Positions 33,105-42,439 of a stretch of 64,000 nt of DNA are shown in pieces. The stretch is from assembly GCF_026157085.1 (NCBI RefSeq), contig NZ_JANPVN010000001.1:1922001-1986000 (forward strand). The letters run 5' to 3'. Within the stretch, counting starts at the first letter, position 1. Every line of letters begins with the position of its first letter. The translations under genes and the position numbers were made by a program. Source of the DNA: Sphingomicrobium arenosum (GTDB lineage Bacteria > Pseudomonadota > Alphaproteobacteria > Sphingomonadales > Sphingomonadaceae). The notes under the pieces were generated by a model that ran no database searches, was not told where the DNA came from, and saw only the letters and a program-made list of their open reading frames with translations.

Positions 33105-34091
33105 CTACCCCAGCGCGGGCACCACCACGCGCAGCGCGCGAATGACGGCCGGCACCATCAGCACCCCGATCATCACCGGGAGCATGCACCCGACCAGCGG
33201 CACCGCCAGCAGCACCGGCAGACGGTGCGCACGCTCCTCCGCCCGCATCCGCCGTTTTTCGCGCATCTCGGCAGCATAGACGCGCAACGTCGCGGCCACC
33301 GAGCTACCCAACTTCTGGCTCTGGATCAGCAGCGTGGAGAAAGCGCGAATTTCATCCACCCCCGCTCGGTCGGCAAAGCGCCGCAGCGCATCCTCGCGGC
33401 TCCGCCCGGCGCGCAGTTCGAGCACCACGCCCGCAAAATGCCGCGCCAGGTCGGGGTGCGAATGATACATTTCCTGCCCGACCCGGTCGAAGGCCGTCTC
33501 GAGCCCCAGCCCCGCCTCGACGCAGACCAGCATGAGGTCGAGCGCGTCGGGGAAACCGTTGAGCAAATCCTCCTGTCGCCGGTCGGCCTTGGCCTGGATG
33601 ACGAGGATGGGGATGACATAGCCCAATCCCGCAGTGAACACGGCGATGAAATAGCTCGTCGCCAGGCCGATCTCGGCCCCGCTAATCACCGCATAGGCGA
33701 CCAGCAGGAGGGGAAAGCCCAGCGTCGAGATGATGCGGATGAGCGTGAAGACGCGCGGCGCGCTCGGGTCCTCATACCCCGCCGCGACCAGCTTGCGCCT
33801 GAGGCCCTGGTCCTTGGTCGATACGAGGTTGACCCCGCGCTTCTCGAGCTGGTTGACGATGTCGATCCACGCGCCCCGCGCCTGTTCGCCGCGCAGCCGC
33901 GCCGCACCGGTCGCCGCCGCCGCTGCCGCCTCGCCGCGCGATCCGGTGGTGCCGGTCGCCAGCCGCGATCGCACTCCGCGCCGTTCGCTCACCACATTGG
34001 CGCCGATCACCACGATGATCGCCACCGCCGCGAACAGCAGCACCAGCGCCGCAATGCGCGCTACGTCGTTTTCGATGAGATAATCGAGCAT
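33105..34091 (-). CDS. tadC: Tad pilus inner-membrane platform protein TadC
   Basis: A 328-residue GspF-like inner-membrane protein, with three to four TM helices (residues about 5-27, 120-165, 290-320). The central cytoplasmic part has the T2SS-F pattern FPDALDLMLVCVEAGLGLETAFDRV. It is the partner of TadB. Start chosen at 34091 (MLDYLIEN), since an upstream ATG at 34148 lies inside the tadB end. Confidence 0.9.
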   Translation of the reverse strand: MLDYLIENDVARIAALVLLFAAVAIIVVIGANVVSERRGVRSRLATGTTGSRGEAAAAAATGAARLRGEQARGAWIDIVNQLEKRGVNLVSTKDQGLRRKLVAAGYEDPSAPRVFTLIRIISTLGFPLLLVAYAVISGAEIGLATSYFIAVFTAGLGYVIPILVIQAKADRRQEDLLNGFPDALDLMLVCVEAGLGLETAFDRVGQEMYHSHPDLARHFAGVVLELRAGRSREDALRRFADRAGVDEIRAFSTLLIQSQKLGSSVAATLRVYAAEMREKRRMRAEERAHRLPVLLAVPLVGCMLPVMIGVLMVPAVIRALRVVVPALG

Positions 34092-34096
34092 CGCGT

Positions 34097-35095
34097 CTAC
34101 ACCTTGAGGTCGATCAGCTTGCGGATCATCATCACGCCGATGAACCACATCAGGACGAGCACGCCGAAGCTCGGGATGAAGGCCGGGTCATCGGCGACGT
34201 CGAGGAAGAAGCCCGGATTGCCGATAAACACGATCATGAAGGCGAGCAGCGGCAGGAGCGAGAGGATCCACGCCGTCATCCGCCCCTCGGACGACAGGGC
34301 CCGCACCTTCATGTAGAGCGCATGACGGTCGCGGATGACCTTTGACAGATTGTCGAGCACCTCGGCGAGATTGCCCCCCGTCTCCGCCTGCACCGACAGG
34401 CTGACGACGAACATGCGAAGATCGTCCATGTCCCAGCGTTCGGCCATTTCCTCCAGCGCCTCGCGCAGGTCCGCGCCATAGGTGACCTCGTCGACCACCA
34501 GCCCGAATTCGGAACCGATCGGGTCGGGCATCTCGACCGTCAGCATCTCGAGCGCGGCAGCCACCGGATGACCGGCGCGCAGGCCCCGAACGAAGATGTC
34601 GAGCGCGACGGGGAATTGCTCGCCCATCTTCTTGCGCCGCCGCTCGGCGACGAAATTGATGACGACCATCGGCAGCAGCAGGCCGACGATGACCGACAGG
34701 ATGATGAACAGGAAGATGCGCCCGCCCCCCAGCGTGCCGCCCATCAGCAGCGACAGACTGGCGAAGAACAGGAACAGCGCTACCGGGGCCAGCATCAGTG
34801 AGATGACCATCGTCGGGGTCGGCGTGACGACGCCGGCCTGCACCAGCTTGCGGTGGAGCGTGTCGCCCCAGCGCCGCAGCGGCCCCGGCACGCCTTCGCC
34901 CAGCGTGAAGGCCTTGCGCCTGAGCCGCAGCATCGTCTCCTCGCGCGTGGCCCCCGCCTCGATCATGCCGAGACGGCGGTTGATCGCCCCGCCATGACGG
35001 CGGCTGGCGAGGATCGCATTGGTGGTCAGCCCCGCCACCACCATCACGGCCAGCGTGATGAGCGCGAGGAAGAGGACGCGGATGAAGACGTCCAT
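34097..35095 (-). CDS. tadB: Tad pilus inner-membrane platform protein TadB
   Basis: A 332-residue GspF-like protein with TM helices at both ends and in the middle, and the T2SS-F pattern FPVALDIFVRGLRAGHPVAAALEML and SLSVQAETGGNLAEVLDNLS. It forms the platform with TadC beneath the CpaF ATPase. The start overlaps the cpaF stop (ATGA) and it ends five bases before tadC. Confidence 0.92.
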   Translation of the reverse strand: MDVFIRVLFLALITLAVMVVAGLTTNAILASRRHGGAINRRLGMIEAGATREETMLRLRRKAFTLGEGVPGPLRRWGDTLHRKLVQAGVVTPTPTMVISLMLAPVALFLFFASLSLLMGGTLGGGRIFLFIILSVIVGLLLPMVVINFVAERRRKKMGEQFPVALDIFVRGLRAGHPVAAALEMLTVEMPDPIGSEFGLVVDEVTYGADLREALEEMAERWDMDDLRMFVVSLSVQAETGGNLAEVLDNLSKVIRDRHALYMKVRALSSEGRMTAWILSLLPLLAFMIVFIGNPGFFLDVADDPAFIPSFGVLVLMWFIGVMMIRKLIDLKV

Positions 35096-36519
35096 CAGTC
35101 GAGCTTCGCGTCAGGGCGGAACAGCTCGGGGCTGACCGCGATGCCATGCGCGTCGAAGGCGTCGAGGAAGCGCGGGCGGATGCCGGTCGCCTCGAAGCTG
35201 CCCTTGACCGACCCGTCGCTCTCGCGGCCCTGCAAGCGGAACCGGAAGATTTCCTGCAAGGTGATCACTTCCCCCTCCATCCCCGTGATTTCCGAGACGC
35301 TCGTCAGGCGGCGCCGACCGTCGGACAGGCGGCTGACCTGGATGACGACATTGACCGCGCTCGCGATCTGCGCGCGAGCCGCCTTGGCGGGCATGTCGAT
35401 CCCCGCCATGCCGATCATCTGCTCGACACGGCTCAAGGCATCGCGCGGCGTGTTGGCGTGGATCGTCGTCATCGAGCCTTCGTGGCCCGTGTTCATCGCC
35501 TGCAGCATGTCGAACGCCTCCCCGGCGCGCACTTCGCCGACGATGATGCGGTCGGGCCGCATGCGCAGCGCGTTCTTGACGAGGTCGCGCATGGCGACTT
35601 CGCCGCGCCCCTCGACATTGGGCGGCCGCGTTTCCAACCGCGCCACATGCTCCTGCTGGAGCTGGAGTTCGGCCGAATCCTCGATCGTGACGATGCGCTC
35701 GTCATGGCCGATAAAGGCGCTCATGGCGTTGAGCATCGTCGTCTTGCCCGAGCCCGTGCCGCCCGAGATAAGAATGTTGCGCCGCGCCCCGACGCAACCG
35801 CGCAGGATCTCGGCGACGGGTTCGGGCACCGAACCGATCTCGACCAGCCGTTCAAGGCTGATCGGCACCTTGGCAAACTTGCGGATGGATAGCAGCGAGC
35901 CGTCGAGCGCCAGCGGCGGCACCACCGCATTGACGCGGCTGCCGTCCGAGAGGCGCGCATCGACCATCGGCGATGATTCATCGATTCGGCGCCCGACGTC
36001 GGACACGATCTTCTGGATGATGCGCAACAGGTGGCGCTCGTCCTTGAACATCACCGGCGAGCGCTCGAGCGTGCCGAACCGCTCGACGAACACGTCCTTG
36101 TAGCCGTTCACCAGGATATCCGTGATCGTCGTGTCCTTGAGCAGCGGCTCCAATGGTCCCAGCCCGAGCAATTCGTCGAGCACGTCGTCGACCAGCTGCT
36201 TGCGCTCGGCGGCATTGAGCGCATGGCTCTTCTTGGCCAGCTCGTCGGCGATGATGTCGCCGATCTCGTCGGCGACCTGCTCGCGGCTCATCGCATCGAG
36301 GGCAGCAAGGTTGATCTGGTCGAGGAGGCTCTGGTGCAATTCGACCTTGAGGTCGATGTTGGCATCGCGCTTGGCAAAGGCCCCGGCATCGCCGATCGAG
36401 ACGAGCTTGCGCTTCTCCTCGCGGTCGCGGTCCATCTCCTCGCTGGGCGCCTCGGTCGGCTCGAGCGCCTGGCTCTCCGCGCCGTCGCGGTTCGGTTTCT
36501 TGATCTGAAACATGCTCAT
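35095..36519 (-). CDS. cpaF: Tad pilus assembly ATPase CpaF/TadA
   Basis: A cytoplasmic secretion ATPase that powers pilus assembly, 474 residues. Walker A is GGTGSGKTTMLN, the Asp box/Walker B region is MRPDRIIVGEVRAGEAFDML, and the His box is HEGSMTTIHANTPRDALSRVE. The acidic and charged first ~90 residues are the usual variable N-terminus. Two Met codons (36519 and 36513) could start it; the first overlaps the cpaE stop. Confidence 0.96.
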   Translation of the reverse strand: MSMFQIKKPNRDGAESQALEPTEAPSEEMDRDREEKRKLVSIGDAGAFAKRDANIDLKVELHQSLLDQINLAALDAMSREQVADEIGDIIADELAKKSHALNAAERKQLVDDVLDELLGLGPLEPLLKDTTITDILVNGYKDVFVERFGTLERSPVMFKDERHLLRIIQKIVSDVGRRIDESSPMVDARLSDGSRVNAVVPPLALDGSLLSIRKFAKVPISLERLVEIGSVPEPVAEILRGCVGARRNILISGGTGSGKTTMLNAMSAFIGHDERIVTIEDSAELQLQQEHVARLETRPPNVEGRGEVAMRDLVKNALRMRPDRIIVGEVRAGEAFDMLQAMNTGHEGSMTTIHANTPRDALSRVEQMIGMAGIDMPAKAARAQIASAVNVVIQVSRLSDGRRRLTSVSEITGMEGEVITLQEIFRFRLQGRESDGSVKGSFEATGIRPRFLDAFDAHGIAVSPELFRPDAKLD

Positions 36520-37718
36520 CGCTCCAATCCCAGCCTGGCTGCGACATCGCCCTCGAGGATTTTCAAATCCTTGTTGAGCGCGCCCTTGCGGCGGATTTCG
36601 GCGACCGGAATCCCCTGTTCGATCGCCGCCGTCATGGTCGCATGGTCATTGGCCAGCGTGTACGCCACCGGGCGACCCAGCACACGTTCGGCATCCTCGC
36701 GCGTCACATTCTTGAACAGTCCCTTCTCGAACCGGTTGACGGCGATTCGCACGTCGAGGTGGCCAAGGTCCTGCGCGGTGATGAGATCGAGCTGCCGCTT
36801 GGCCCGGTGCAGGCTCGCGATCGACAATTCGCACACCATGATGACGAGGTCCGAGCGCGCCAGGAGCGACAGGCTCCAGTCGGTCCAGTTGGTCGGCAGG
36901 TCGACGAAGACCGTGCCATATTCCTTCATCGCCGCCTCGACGAGCGCCAGCGCCTGATCGACATCGAGCGCGTCGAGCCGGGTGATCTCGGCGGGCGCGG
37001 CGATGACATTCAATCCGCTCGGATGCGGCGCCGCCACCGTGCGCATCATGTCGCCGTCCATCCGCGTGCCCGCCGCGAGCAAATCGTCGACCCCCAGCTT
37101 GGGATGAAGCCCCAGCTGGAAGGCGGCATCGCCGAACTGGATGTCGAGATCGAGCAGCAGCGCTTCGCGGCCTGCGCGATTTTCGAGCGCGGCAAAGCGG
37201 CTGGCGAGCTGGCCCATCAGCGCGGTCGCCCCGACCCCGCCTTCGGACTTGATCATCGTGATGAGCTTGGCCGGCCCCGTGCTCTGGCGGCGGTCGCGTG
37301 CCTGCATTTCGTCGCGGATCGGCTGCAGCGAGGTCTCGAGCTCGGCGACATCGAGCGGCAGGGGGATGACGTCATGCGCCCCGCCCCTGATCAACGCGCG
37401 CACGAAGGAGAGCGACGGATCGAAGGCGGCGGCAATGAGCGGCGTCTCGGTCGCCCGCGCCATCGCGCCAAAGCGCTCGGCGGCGCCATCCTCGTCCTCA
37501 GCGACCTGGATGATCGCGGCAGCGGCGCGGTCGACCTCGGCAAGGTCGATCTCGTCGCCCGGACGCGTGATGACGAGCTGCAGCGGCAGCCCGGCGGCTT
37601 CCGCCCCCGCCAGCGCCCCGGCATCGCCCTCGGCGACATTGAGATACAGCTGGACCGCCGGCCGCGTGTCCGACGCTTTCCAGCTGGGATCTCTCCGATT
37701 GTCACCGCTCATGCGCAT
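36516..37718 (-). CDS. cpaE: Pilus assembly protein CpaE (ParA/MinD-like)
   Basis: A 400-residue protein with an N-terminal receiver-like domain (about 20-140; no canonical phospho-acceptor evident) and a C-terminal ParA/MinD-type ATPase domain with a deviant Walker A, KSEGGVGATALMGQL. In Caulobacter CpaE localises the secretin at the cell pole. ATPase motif D in LDIQFGDAAFQLGLHPK and VFVDLPTNWTDW are typical of the family. The start is one of two near Mets. Confidence 0.92.
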   Translation of the reverse strand: MRMSGDNRRDPSWKASDTRPAVQLYLNVAEGDAGALAGAEAAGLPLQLVITRPGDEIDLAEVDRAAAAIIQVAEDEDGAAERFGAMARATETPLIAAAFDPSLSFVRALIRGGAHDVIPLPLDVAELETSLQPIRDEMQARDRRQSTGPAKLITMIKSEGGVGATALMGQLASRFAALENRAGREALLLDLDIQFGDAAFQLGLHPKLGVDDLLAAGTRMDGDMMRTVAAPHPSGLNVIAAPAEITRLDALDVDQALALVEAAMKEYGTVFVDLPTNWTDWSLSLLARSDLVIMVCELSIASLHRAKRQLDLITAQDLGHLDVRIAVNRFEKGLFKNVTREDAERVLGRPVAYTLANDHATMTAAIEQGIPVAEIRRKGALNKDLKILEGDVAARLGLER

Positions 37719-37737
37719 GTCATCTCTCTCATCATCA

Positions 37738-38355
37738 TCAATTCGACACCGTGCCGCTCATGTCCTCGGCGGTGATCGCCGAGGCGAAGCTGCCGAAGGG
37801 AAGGCTCACCGGAAACAGCGCCGACACCAGCGGCCGGAAGCTCATTCCGGTCAGCGACACGGTGATCAGCGGCTGGACGTCCGAACCCGACGGATCGCCG
37901 GCAAAGCCCAGCCCCACATTCTCGTAGGTCACCACCACATTGGCCGCGCCCACCGCCGGGTCGTAAAGGGCCATATGCTCGACCAGGCCCGCGAAGGCCG
38001 TGTTGTCGAGACCGAAATCGCCGCACTCGCTGCCGGTGCAGCTACAGCTCGCGCTGGTGCAGACCGCCTTGCCGAAATAGCTCGTCGGGACGACATCGCC
38101 GCCCGACAAGGGCGTGCCAGGTTCGGTTGCGAAACCGTGATCGGCCAGCCCCTCCAGCACGGGGTCGGTCACCGCGAGGTAGCGCGCGCCCATCATCGTC
38201 GCTTTTTCGGCGCGATTGGCCTCCCACATCCAGCGCCCGGCATCGATGATGCCCATGAGCAGCAGCAGGAGCAGCGGCAGGACCAGCGCGAATTCAACCG
38301 CCGAGGCACCGCGCGTATCGCGCCGCAGGGCGCAAAGGAGACCCTGCCTGCTCAT
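37738..38355 (-). CDS. TadE-like minor pilin protein 1
   Basis: A 205-residue pseudopilin-like protein. The N-terminus has the TadE pattern RRDTRGASAVEFALVLPLLLLLLMGIIDAG, with E at +5 after the processing Gly, and one TM helix. The rest is a Cys-containing (CTSASCSC, CGDF) periplasmic domain. TadE/F-type minor pilins are processed by the prepilin peptidase and help pilus assembly. Start overlaps the neighbour's stop. Confidence 0.88.
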   Translation of the reverse strand: MSRQGLLCALRRDTRGASAVEFALVLPLLLLLLMGIIDAGRWMWEANRAEKATMMGARYLAVTDPVLEGLADHGFATEPGTPLSGGDVVPTSYFGKAVCTSASCSCTGSECGDFGLDNTAFAGLVEHMALYDPAVGAANVVVTYENVGLGFAGDPSGSDVQPLITVSLTGMSFRPLVSALFPVSLPFGSFASAITAEDMSGTVSN

Positions 38356-38873
38356 GCGCCGAACACCGCGGCCTGGTTGTCGGCATTGACCGACAGCAGC
38401 TTGGGCAGGAAGGGCAGGCCGAACAGGCTCTGATAGGGCACCGAGGCGTTCACCCGCACCCGCGGTGCGCCGTCGGGAAAGCCGCTGAAAACCCCCGCAT
38501 AGGTACCCGTGTCATCGCACTCGAGCGTCACCGTCAGGGTCGAATTGTCGCTCCAGAAATTGAGCCGTGGCTCGGCCGTGCCGTCGACGCTGCCGGTGCG
38601 CGCGACATTCTTGATCGCCGTCTCGAAGGCCGTGCCCGAATTGAAGGTGCAACTCGACGAGGACAGGTCATCGTACCGGATGCGCGCGGCATAGCGCGAG
38701 GCATCGCGCACGCCCTTCTGCACCGCATGGCCCGAGACGAAATAATTGCCGAGCTCCACCGCCCCCAACAGCAGCACGAGCAGCATCGGGATGGCGAGCG
38801 CCAGTTCGGCCGCCGCCGCGCCCTTGTCGTCGCGCCGCAGGCGGCGGGAGGTCGAGGCGAGCGCTCGTATCAT
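38352..38873 (-). CDS. TadE-like minor pilin protein 2 (TadF position)
   Basis: A 173-residue protein with RRDDKGAAAAELALAIPMLLVLLLGAVELG as the TadE-type prepilin-like N-terminus, one TM helix, and a periplasmic domain with Cys in SSSCTF and LECDDTG. Located between TadG-like and the other TadE-like gene with four-base overlaps on both sides. Distinction between TadE and TadF is by position only. Confidence 0.87.
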   Translation of the reverse strand: MIRALASTSRRLRRDDKGAAAAELALAIPMLLVLLLGAVELGNYFVSGHAVQKGVRDASRYAARIRYDDLSSSSCTFNSGTAFETAIKNVARTGSVDGTAEPRLNFWSDNSTLTVTLECDDTGTYAGVFSGFPDGAPRVRVNASVPYQSLFGLPFLPKLLSVNADNQAAVFGA

Positions 38874-40615
38874 TCGATCAGATAGGGCACATTCTTGACG
38901 ACCAGCTGGACCTCGGCCTCATTGTCGCCGCCCGCCTCCACGCCGCGGATGATCTCGACATAAAGGTCGCCATATTCGGTGAAGGCGCCCGGCCCGCTGC
39001 CACGCGCATAGCTCGGCTCGACGAGGAACACGTCCATCCATTCCGCGACCGGGATATTGGGCTTCGACCCGGTTAGTCCGGCGCCGCCATTATAAGCATT
39101 GCAATTGACCACCGCGACCGTGACGCGGCGTCGGTCGAGCGTCCATTCGCCGGTCGCGGCATCATAGCCGGGCACCATCCCCGTCGGATTGCACACCGCA
39201 CTGCCATAGGTCGAGGCATCGACCGGAGGCAGGCCGGTCGCTTTCAGGCGCGCGGCGGGAATGCCGACGGTGGCCTGGTGCGTCGTCGTGTTGAACGAGG
39301 CCGAGGCCCGCGTCTCGATCTCCCACAGATAAACCATGTAGCGCGTCGGGAAGGTCTGCCCCGCCGGCAGGCTCTGCTTGCTCACCGACACGATCGTCGG
39401 GGTCAGGCTGGTCGGATAGCTCGCCGCGCCGTGATTGACCCGCCAATAGGTGTCGATGTCCCAGTCGCCATCGCCGAGATGCGATTGCGCCAGCGTCGTT
39501 CCCGCCACCGGATCGACCACGAAATCGCAATTGCCGAGGTTGCTGATTGCGTGGCAGCGATCGCGCGGATGTCCCATGGCGTCGGGCGTGTCGGTGTAAT
39601 TGTCGACATATTTGGCGCTCGATGCATCGGTGACCGGGCGATAGGGATTGTTGCTGAGCTTCCACCCCTTCGATCCGCCCGAGGAGGGACCGCAGGACAG
39701 GTTGGCGCCATTCTTGTCCATCACCAGGTCCTTGTGACTGTTGACGGACGAGGAGCATTTGCCCCCCGCCGAATTGCAGTCGATGACGTTCAGCTGGCCG
39801 TTGGTGAGAATGTCGAAGCGGCTGTTGATGGCGCTCATCACCGCTTCCTTGGCGCCGGTTTCCGAATGCACCCCGCTGCCCGGCTGGCAATTGCCCGGCG
39901 GATTGTCCCAACCGAGCGCCTTCTTCAACTCGTTGGTCCCCGAGGCGGTCGAGCCATCCGACAGGCCGGTGCGCAGGAAGCCGAAATTGCCCGGCACCAT
40001 CCCGCCACCGTCATTGACCACGAGGCGGAGGCCATCGCCCCGGCGGCTGTCGGCATTGAAGGCGAGCCCCTCGTCCTCGAGCGGGTTGCACAACATGATC
40101 GGCGGGGTCTTGCACACCGCGGTGTTCACGCCCGCAAAGGCGATCGCGATCATGCCGTCGTTGGACAGCGCGCCGACCACCGGGGTCAGCGCGAAATTGA
40201 TGTCGCGCGCATCGACCTCGACCTCGACGAAATTGGCGTTGCTGTCGGCATCCGCCGCCGTGGTCTTGGCCTTGTCCTGGTAGAAGCGCACCTTGCCCAC
40301 CGCATCGCAGCTACTTTCCTCGGGCACGGTAATCGCCAGCCCGCGCCCGTCGTTCGACAGGCGGGTTTCGTTCGACAGGAAGGCGCGAGCGGCGAGCGCG
40401 GCGCGCTGGCAGGCGCCGGTCGATCCGTCGAGCTGCGAGGCGGCGGCCAGCGTCGCCTGGTCGGCGGCGCTCTGCAATTCGGTATCGAGACTCGCCATCC
40501 GGGCATAATCGAACGCGATCCCTCCGGCCCCGACCAGCGCGAACAGCGACAGGGCGATGGTTGGGGCGGCAGCGCCCTCGTTCGACAATCCTAGCCTTCT
40601 AACCGAGCGATACAC
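38870..40615 (-). CDS. TadG-like pilus assembly protein
   Basis: A 581-residue protein that starts with a TadG-type N-terminus (RLGLSNEGAAAPTIALSLFALVGAGGIAFDYARM) and one TM helix, then TLAAASQLDGSTGA. The large periplasmic region has about fifteen Cys, which is unusual and suggests several disulfides, and lacks an obvious MIDAS motif of a von Willebrand A domain. The start is GTG at 40615 with GGAG upstream. TadG proteins are thought to link the pilus to the envelope. It is followed by the two TadE-like genes. Confidence 0.82.
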   Translation of the reverse strand: MYRSVRRLGLSNEGAAAPTIALSLFALVGAGGIAFDYARMASLDTELQSAADQATLAAASQLDGSTGACQRAALAARAFLSNETRLSNDGRGLAITVPEESSCDAVGKVRFYQDKAKTTAADADSNANFVEVEVDARDINFALTPVVGALSNDGMIAIAFAGVNTAVCKTPPIMLCNPLEDEGLAFNADSRRGDGLRLVVNDGGGMVPGNFGFLRTGLSDGSTASGTNELKKALGWDNPPGNCQPGSGVHSETGAKEAVMSAINSRFDILTNGQLNVIDCNSAGGKCSSSVNSHKDLVMDKNGANLSCGPSSGGSKGWKLSNNPYRPVTDASSAKYVDNYTDTPDAMGHPRDRCHAISNLGNCDFVVDPVAGTTLAQSHLGDGDWDIDTYWRVNHGAASYPTSLTPTIVSVSKQSLPAGQTFPTRYMVYLWEIETRASASFNTTTHQATVGIPAARLKATGLPPVDASTYGSAVCNPTGMVPGYDAATGEWTLDRRRVTVAVVNCNAYNGGAGLTGSKPNIPVAEWMDVFLVEPSYARGSGPGAFTEYGDLYVEIIRGVEAGGDNEAEVQLVVKNVPYLIE

Positions 40616-40662
40616 CTTTCATCTCCTCATGGCGCGCGCCCCCTTTTGCGGGAGCGCGCCGA

Positions 40663-40938
40663 TCAGCCCCCGCCGCCCGACACTTCGGTGCTGCGCACCG
40701 CCTCGACCTCGGTCACCGTGCCCGTGCGGTAGCGCTCGGCTGCCGCGGCGCCGACGTCGGCATTGTCGCCGGGCTGCGCACCGCCATCGGCATAGACGGG
40801 GTCGGGATTCACGGTCTGCGCCGCCTTGGCGTAGGCGAGCGTCTCGCCGAACCCGTGGTCGACCGGTGCACAGGCACCGAGGCCCAGGCCAAGACAGGCG
40901 AGGCCGAGCGCGGCGCGGCGATCCAGCTTAATAGTCAT
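40663..40938 (-). CDS. Small lipoprotein in the CpaD position of the Tad locus
   Basis: A 91-residue lipoprotein: an N-terminus of twin-arginine-like look (KLDRRAALGLACLGLGLGAC, acceptor Cys near 22) and a mature chain with FGETLAYAKAAQTVNPDPVY, AQPGDNADVG and AERYRTGTVTEVEA, a pattern seen in small sphingomonad Tad-locus lipoproteins. CpaD, the usual ~220-residue pilus lipoprotein next to CpaC, is not present. ATG 40938 is chosen for AGGGG spacing; it overlaps the cpaC stop by 11 bases. Confidence 0.75.
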   Translation of the reverse strand: MTIKLDRRAALGLACLGLGLGACAPVDHGFGETLAYAKAAQTVNPDPVYADGGAQPGDNADVGAAAAERYRTGTVTEVEAVRSTEVSGGGG

Positions 40939-42439
40939 GGCCATATTCCCCTTCGAGCGTGGCAGGATCGAGCGCGGCCATGCCGCCGCCATAGATGTGA
41001 TTATCGGGCGCCGCCTCGGTCGGCGGCTCGCCGATCGGATACCAGACCTCGCCCGCCGGCTCGCCGGGCAGCGACACGGCAGGCACGCCGCTGTCGGTCC
41101 GGCCCAAGAGGAACAGGTCGATCTCGTCGGGCGGGCTGACCCGGTCGGTCGGCACCGGCAGCGTGCCCGCGGGCACCGGGCGCACCAGCCGCGGCGTGAC
41201 GACGATAACCAGTTCGGTCTCTTCGCGCTGAAAGCTCGTCGAGCGGAACAGCGACCCGATGATCGGGATCGAACCCAGCAGCGGGAATTGGCGCACCGTG
41301 TCGTTGAAATCGGTGCGGATCAGCCCGGCCAGCGCGAAGCTTTCGCCATCGCGTAATTCGATAACGGTCGAGGCGCGGCGCGTCTGCAGGCCCGGCACGA
41401 CCAGTCCGTTGACGGTCACCGAGGCCGAAGTGTCGATCGAGCTCACCTCGGGCTCGACGACCAGGTTGATGACCCCGTCGGCGAGCACGGTCGGCGTGAA
41501 GGCCAGCCCCACCCCGAACGGCTTGAACTGGACGGTGATGGCATTGTTGCCACCGATGCCCCCGCCGCCTTGCGCGATGGGGATCGGGAATTCCCCGCCC
41601 GCGAGGAAGCTCGCGGTCTCGCCCGACAGCGCGACCAGCGTCGGCTCGGCCAGCGTCGAGACCATGCCCTTGCGTTCGAGCGCATCGAGCGTCGCCGAAA
41701 TATCCGCGCCCAGCGCCGAGAAGCTCCCCGAGATGATCCCGAACGCATCGGTGATGCTCGACAAGGTGAGCTGGTTCTGGCCCGTCTCGGGGTCGGTACC
41801 GAGCGAGGCGCCGTCGCCGAACGCGCCGTCGACGTCGCCGCCGCCGAAGAACCACCCGACGCCCATGTCCTTCAAGGCGTTGCGCTTGATCTCGGAGAAG
41901 CGCACCTCGAGCATCACCTGCTGCGAGGAGCCGATCGACATCATGTTGATGACCCGCGCCGGATTATAGGCCTCGGCCAGCCGCAGCGCGCGGTCCGCCG
42001 CGACCGAGGAGGAGACGATCCCCTCGAGCACGATCGCATCGCCGAGCATGCGCGCCCCGATGCTGTCGCCGGGCATCAGTTCGGCCAGCTGGCGCTTCAG
42101 GCCGCCGACATCGGGGCCGACCGCGATATCGACCACCGCGATCAGCCGGTCGCGACTGTCGTAGAGAGTGAGGCTGGTGGTGCCGATCGACTGGCCCAGC
42201 ACGTAGAGCGAATCGTCGGTCAGCGGCAGGATGTCGGCGATCTCGCTATTGCCGACCAGCGCCTTGGCATAGGGGCGGTCGACGCGCAGCACCTGGCTCT
42301 TGTTGAGCGGCACCTGCAATTCGCCCGCATAATCGCCCATTGCCGGGGCGATCGTCTGCGCTGCTGCTGCCTGCGGCATCGCCAGCGCACTGGCTATCAA
42401 CGCCGCCGCCGCGGCTTTCCAACATGCCCCCATGGTCAT
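40928..42439 (-). CDS. cpaC: Pilus secretin CpaC (RcpA-like)
   Basis: Outer-membrane secretin through which the Tad pilus passes. 503 residues with a signal peptide (ALAMPQAAAAQ), an N-terminal pilotin-like/BON region with LRVDRPYAKALVGNSEIADILPLTDDSLYVLGQ, and a C-terminal secretin domain with VPGLQTRRASTVIELRDGESFALAGLIR and FRSTSFQREETELVIVVTPRLVRPV. The start overlaps the cpaB stop (ATGA), and the small lipoprotein overlaps its end. Confidence 0.94.
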   Translation of the reverse strand: MTMGACWKAAAAALIASALAMPQAAAAQTIAPAMGDYAGELQVPLNKSQVLRVDRPYAKALVGNSEIADILPLTDDSLYVLGQSIGTTSLTLYDSRDRLIAVVDIAVGPDVGGLKRQLAELMPGDSIGARMLGDAIVLEGIVSSSVAADRALRLAEAYNPARVINMMSIGSSQQVMLEVRFSEIKRNALKDMGVGWFFGGGDVDGAFGDGASLGTDPETGQNQLTLSSITDAFGIISGSFSALGADISATLDALERKGMVSTLAEPTLVALSGETASFLAGGEFPIPIAQGGGGIGGNNAITVQFKPFGVGLAFTPTVLADGVINLVVEPEVSSIDTSASVTVNGLVVPGLQTRRASTVIELRDGESFALAGLIRTDFNDTVRQFPLLGSIPIIGSLFRSTSFQREETELVIVVTPRLVRPVPAGTLPVPTDRVSPPDEIDLFLLGRTDSGVPAVSLPGEPAGEVWYPIGEPPTEAAPDNHIYGGGMAALDPATLEGEYGHDY

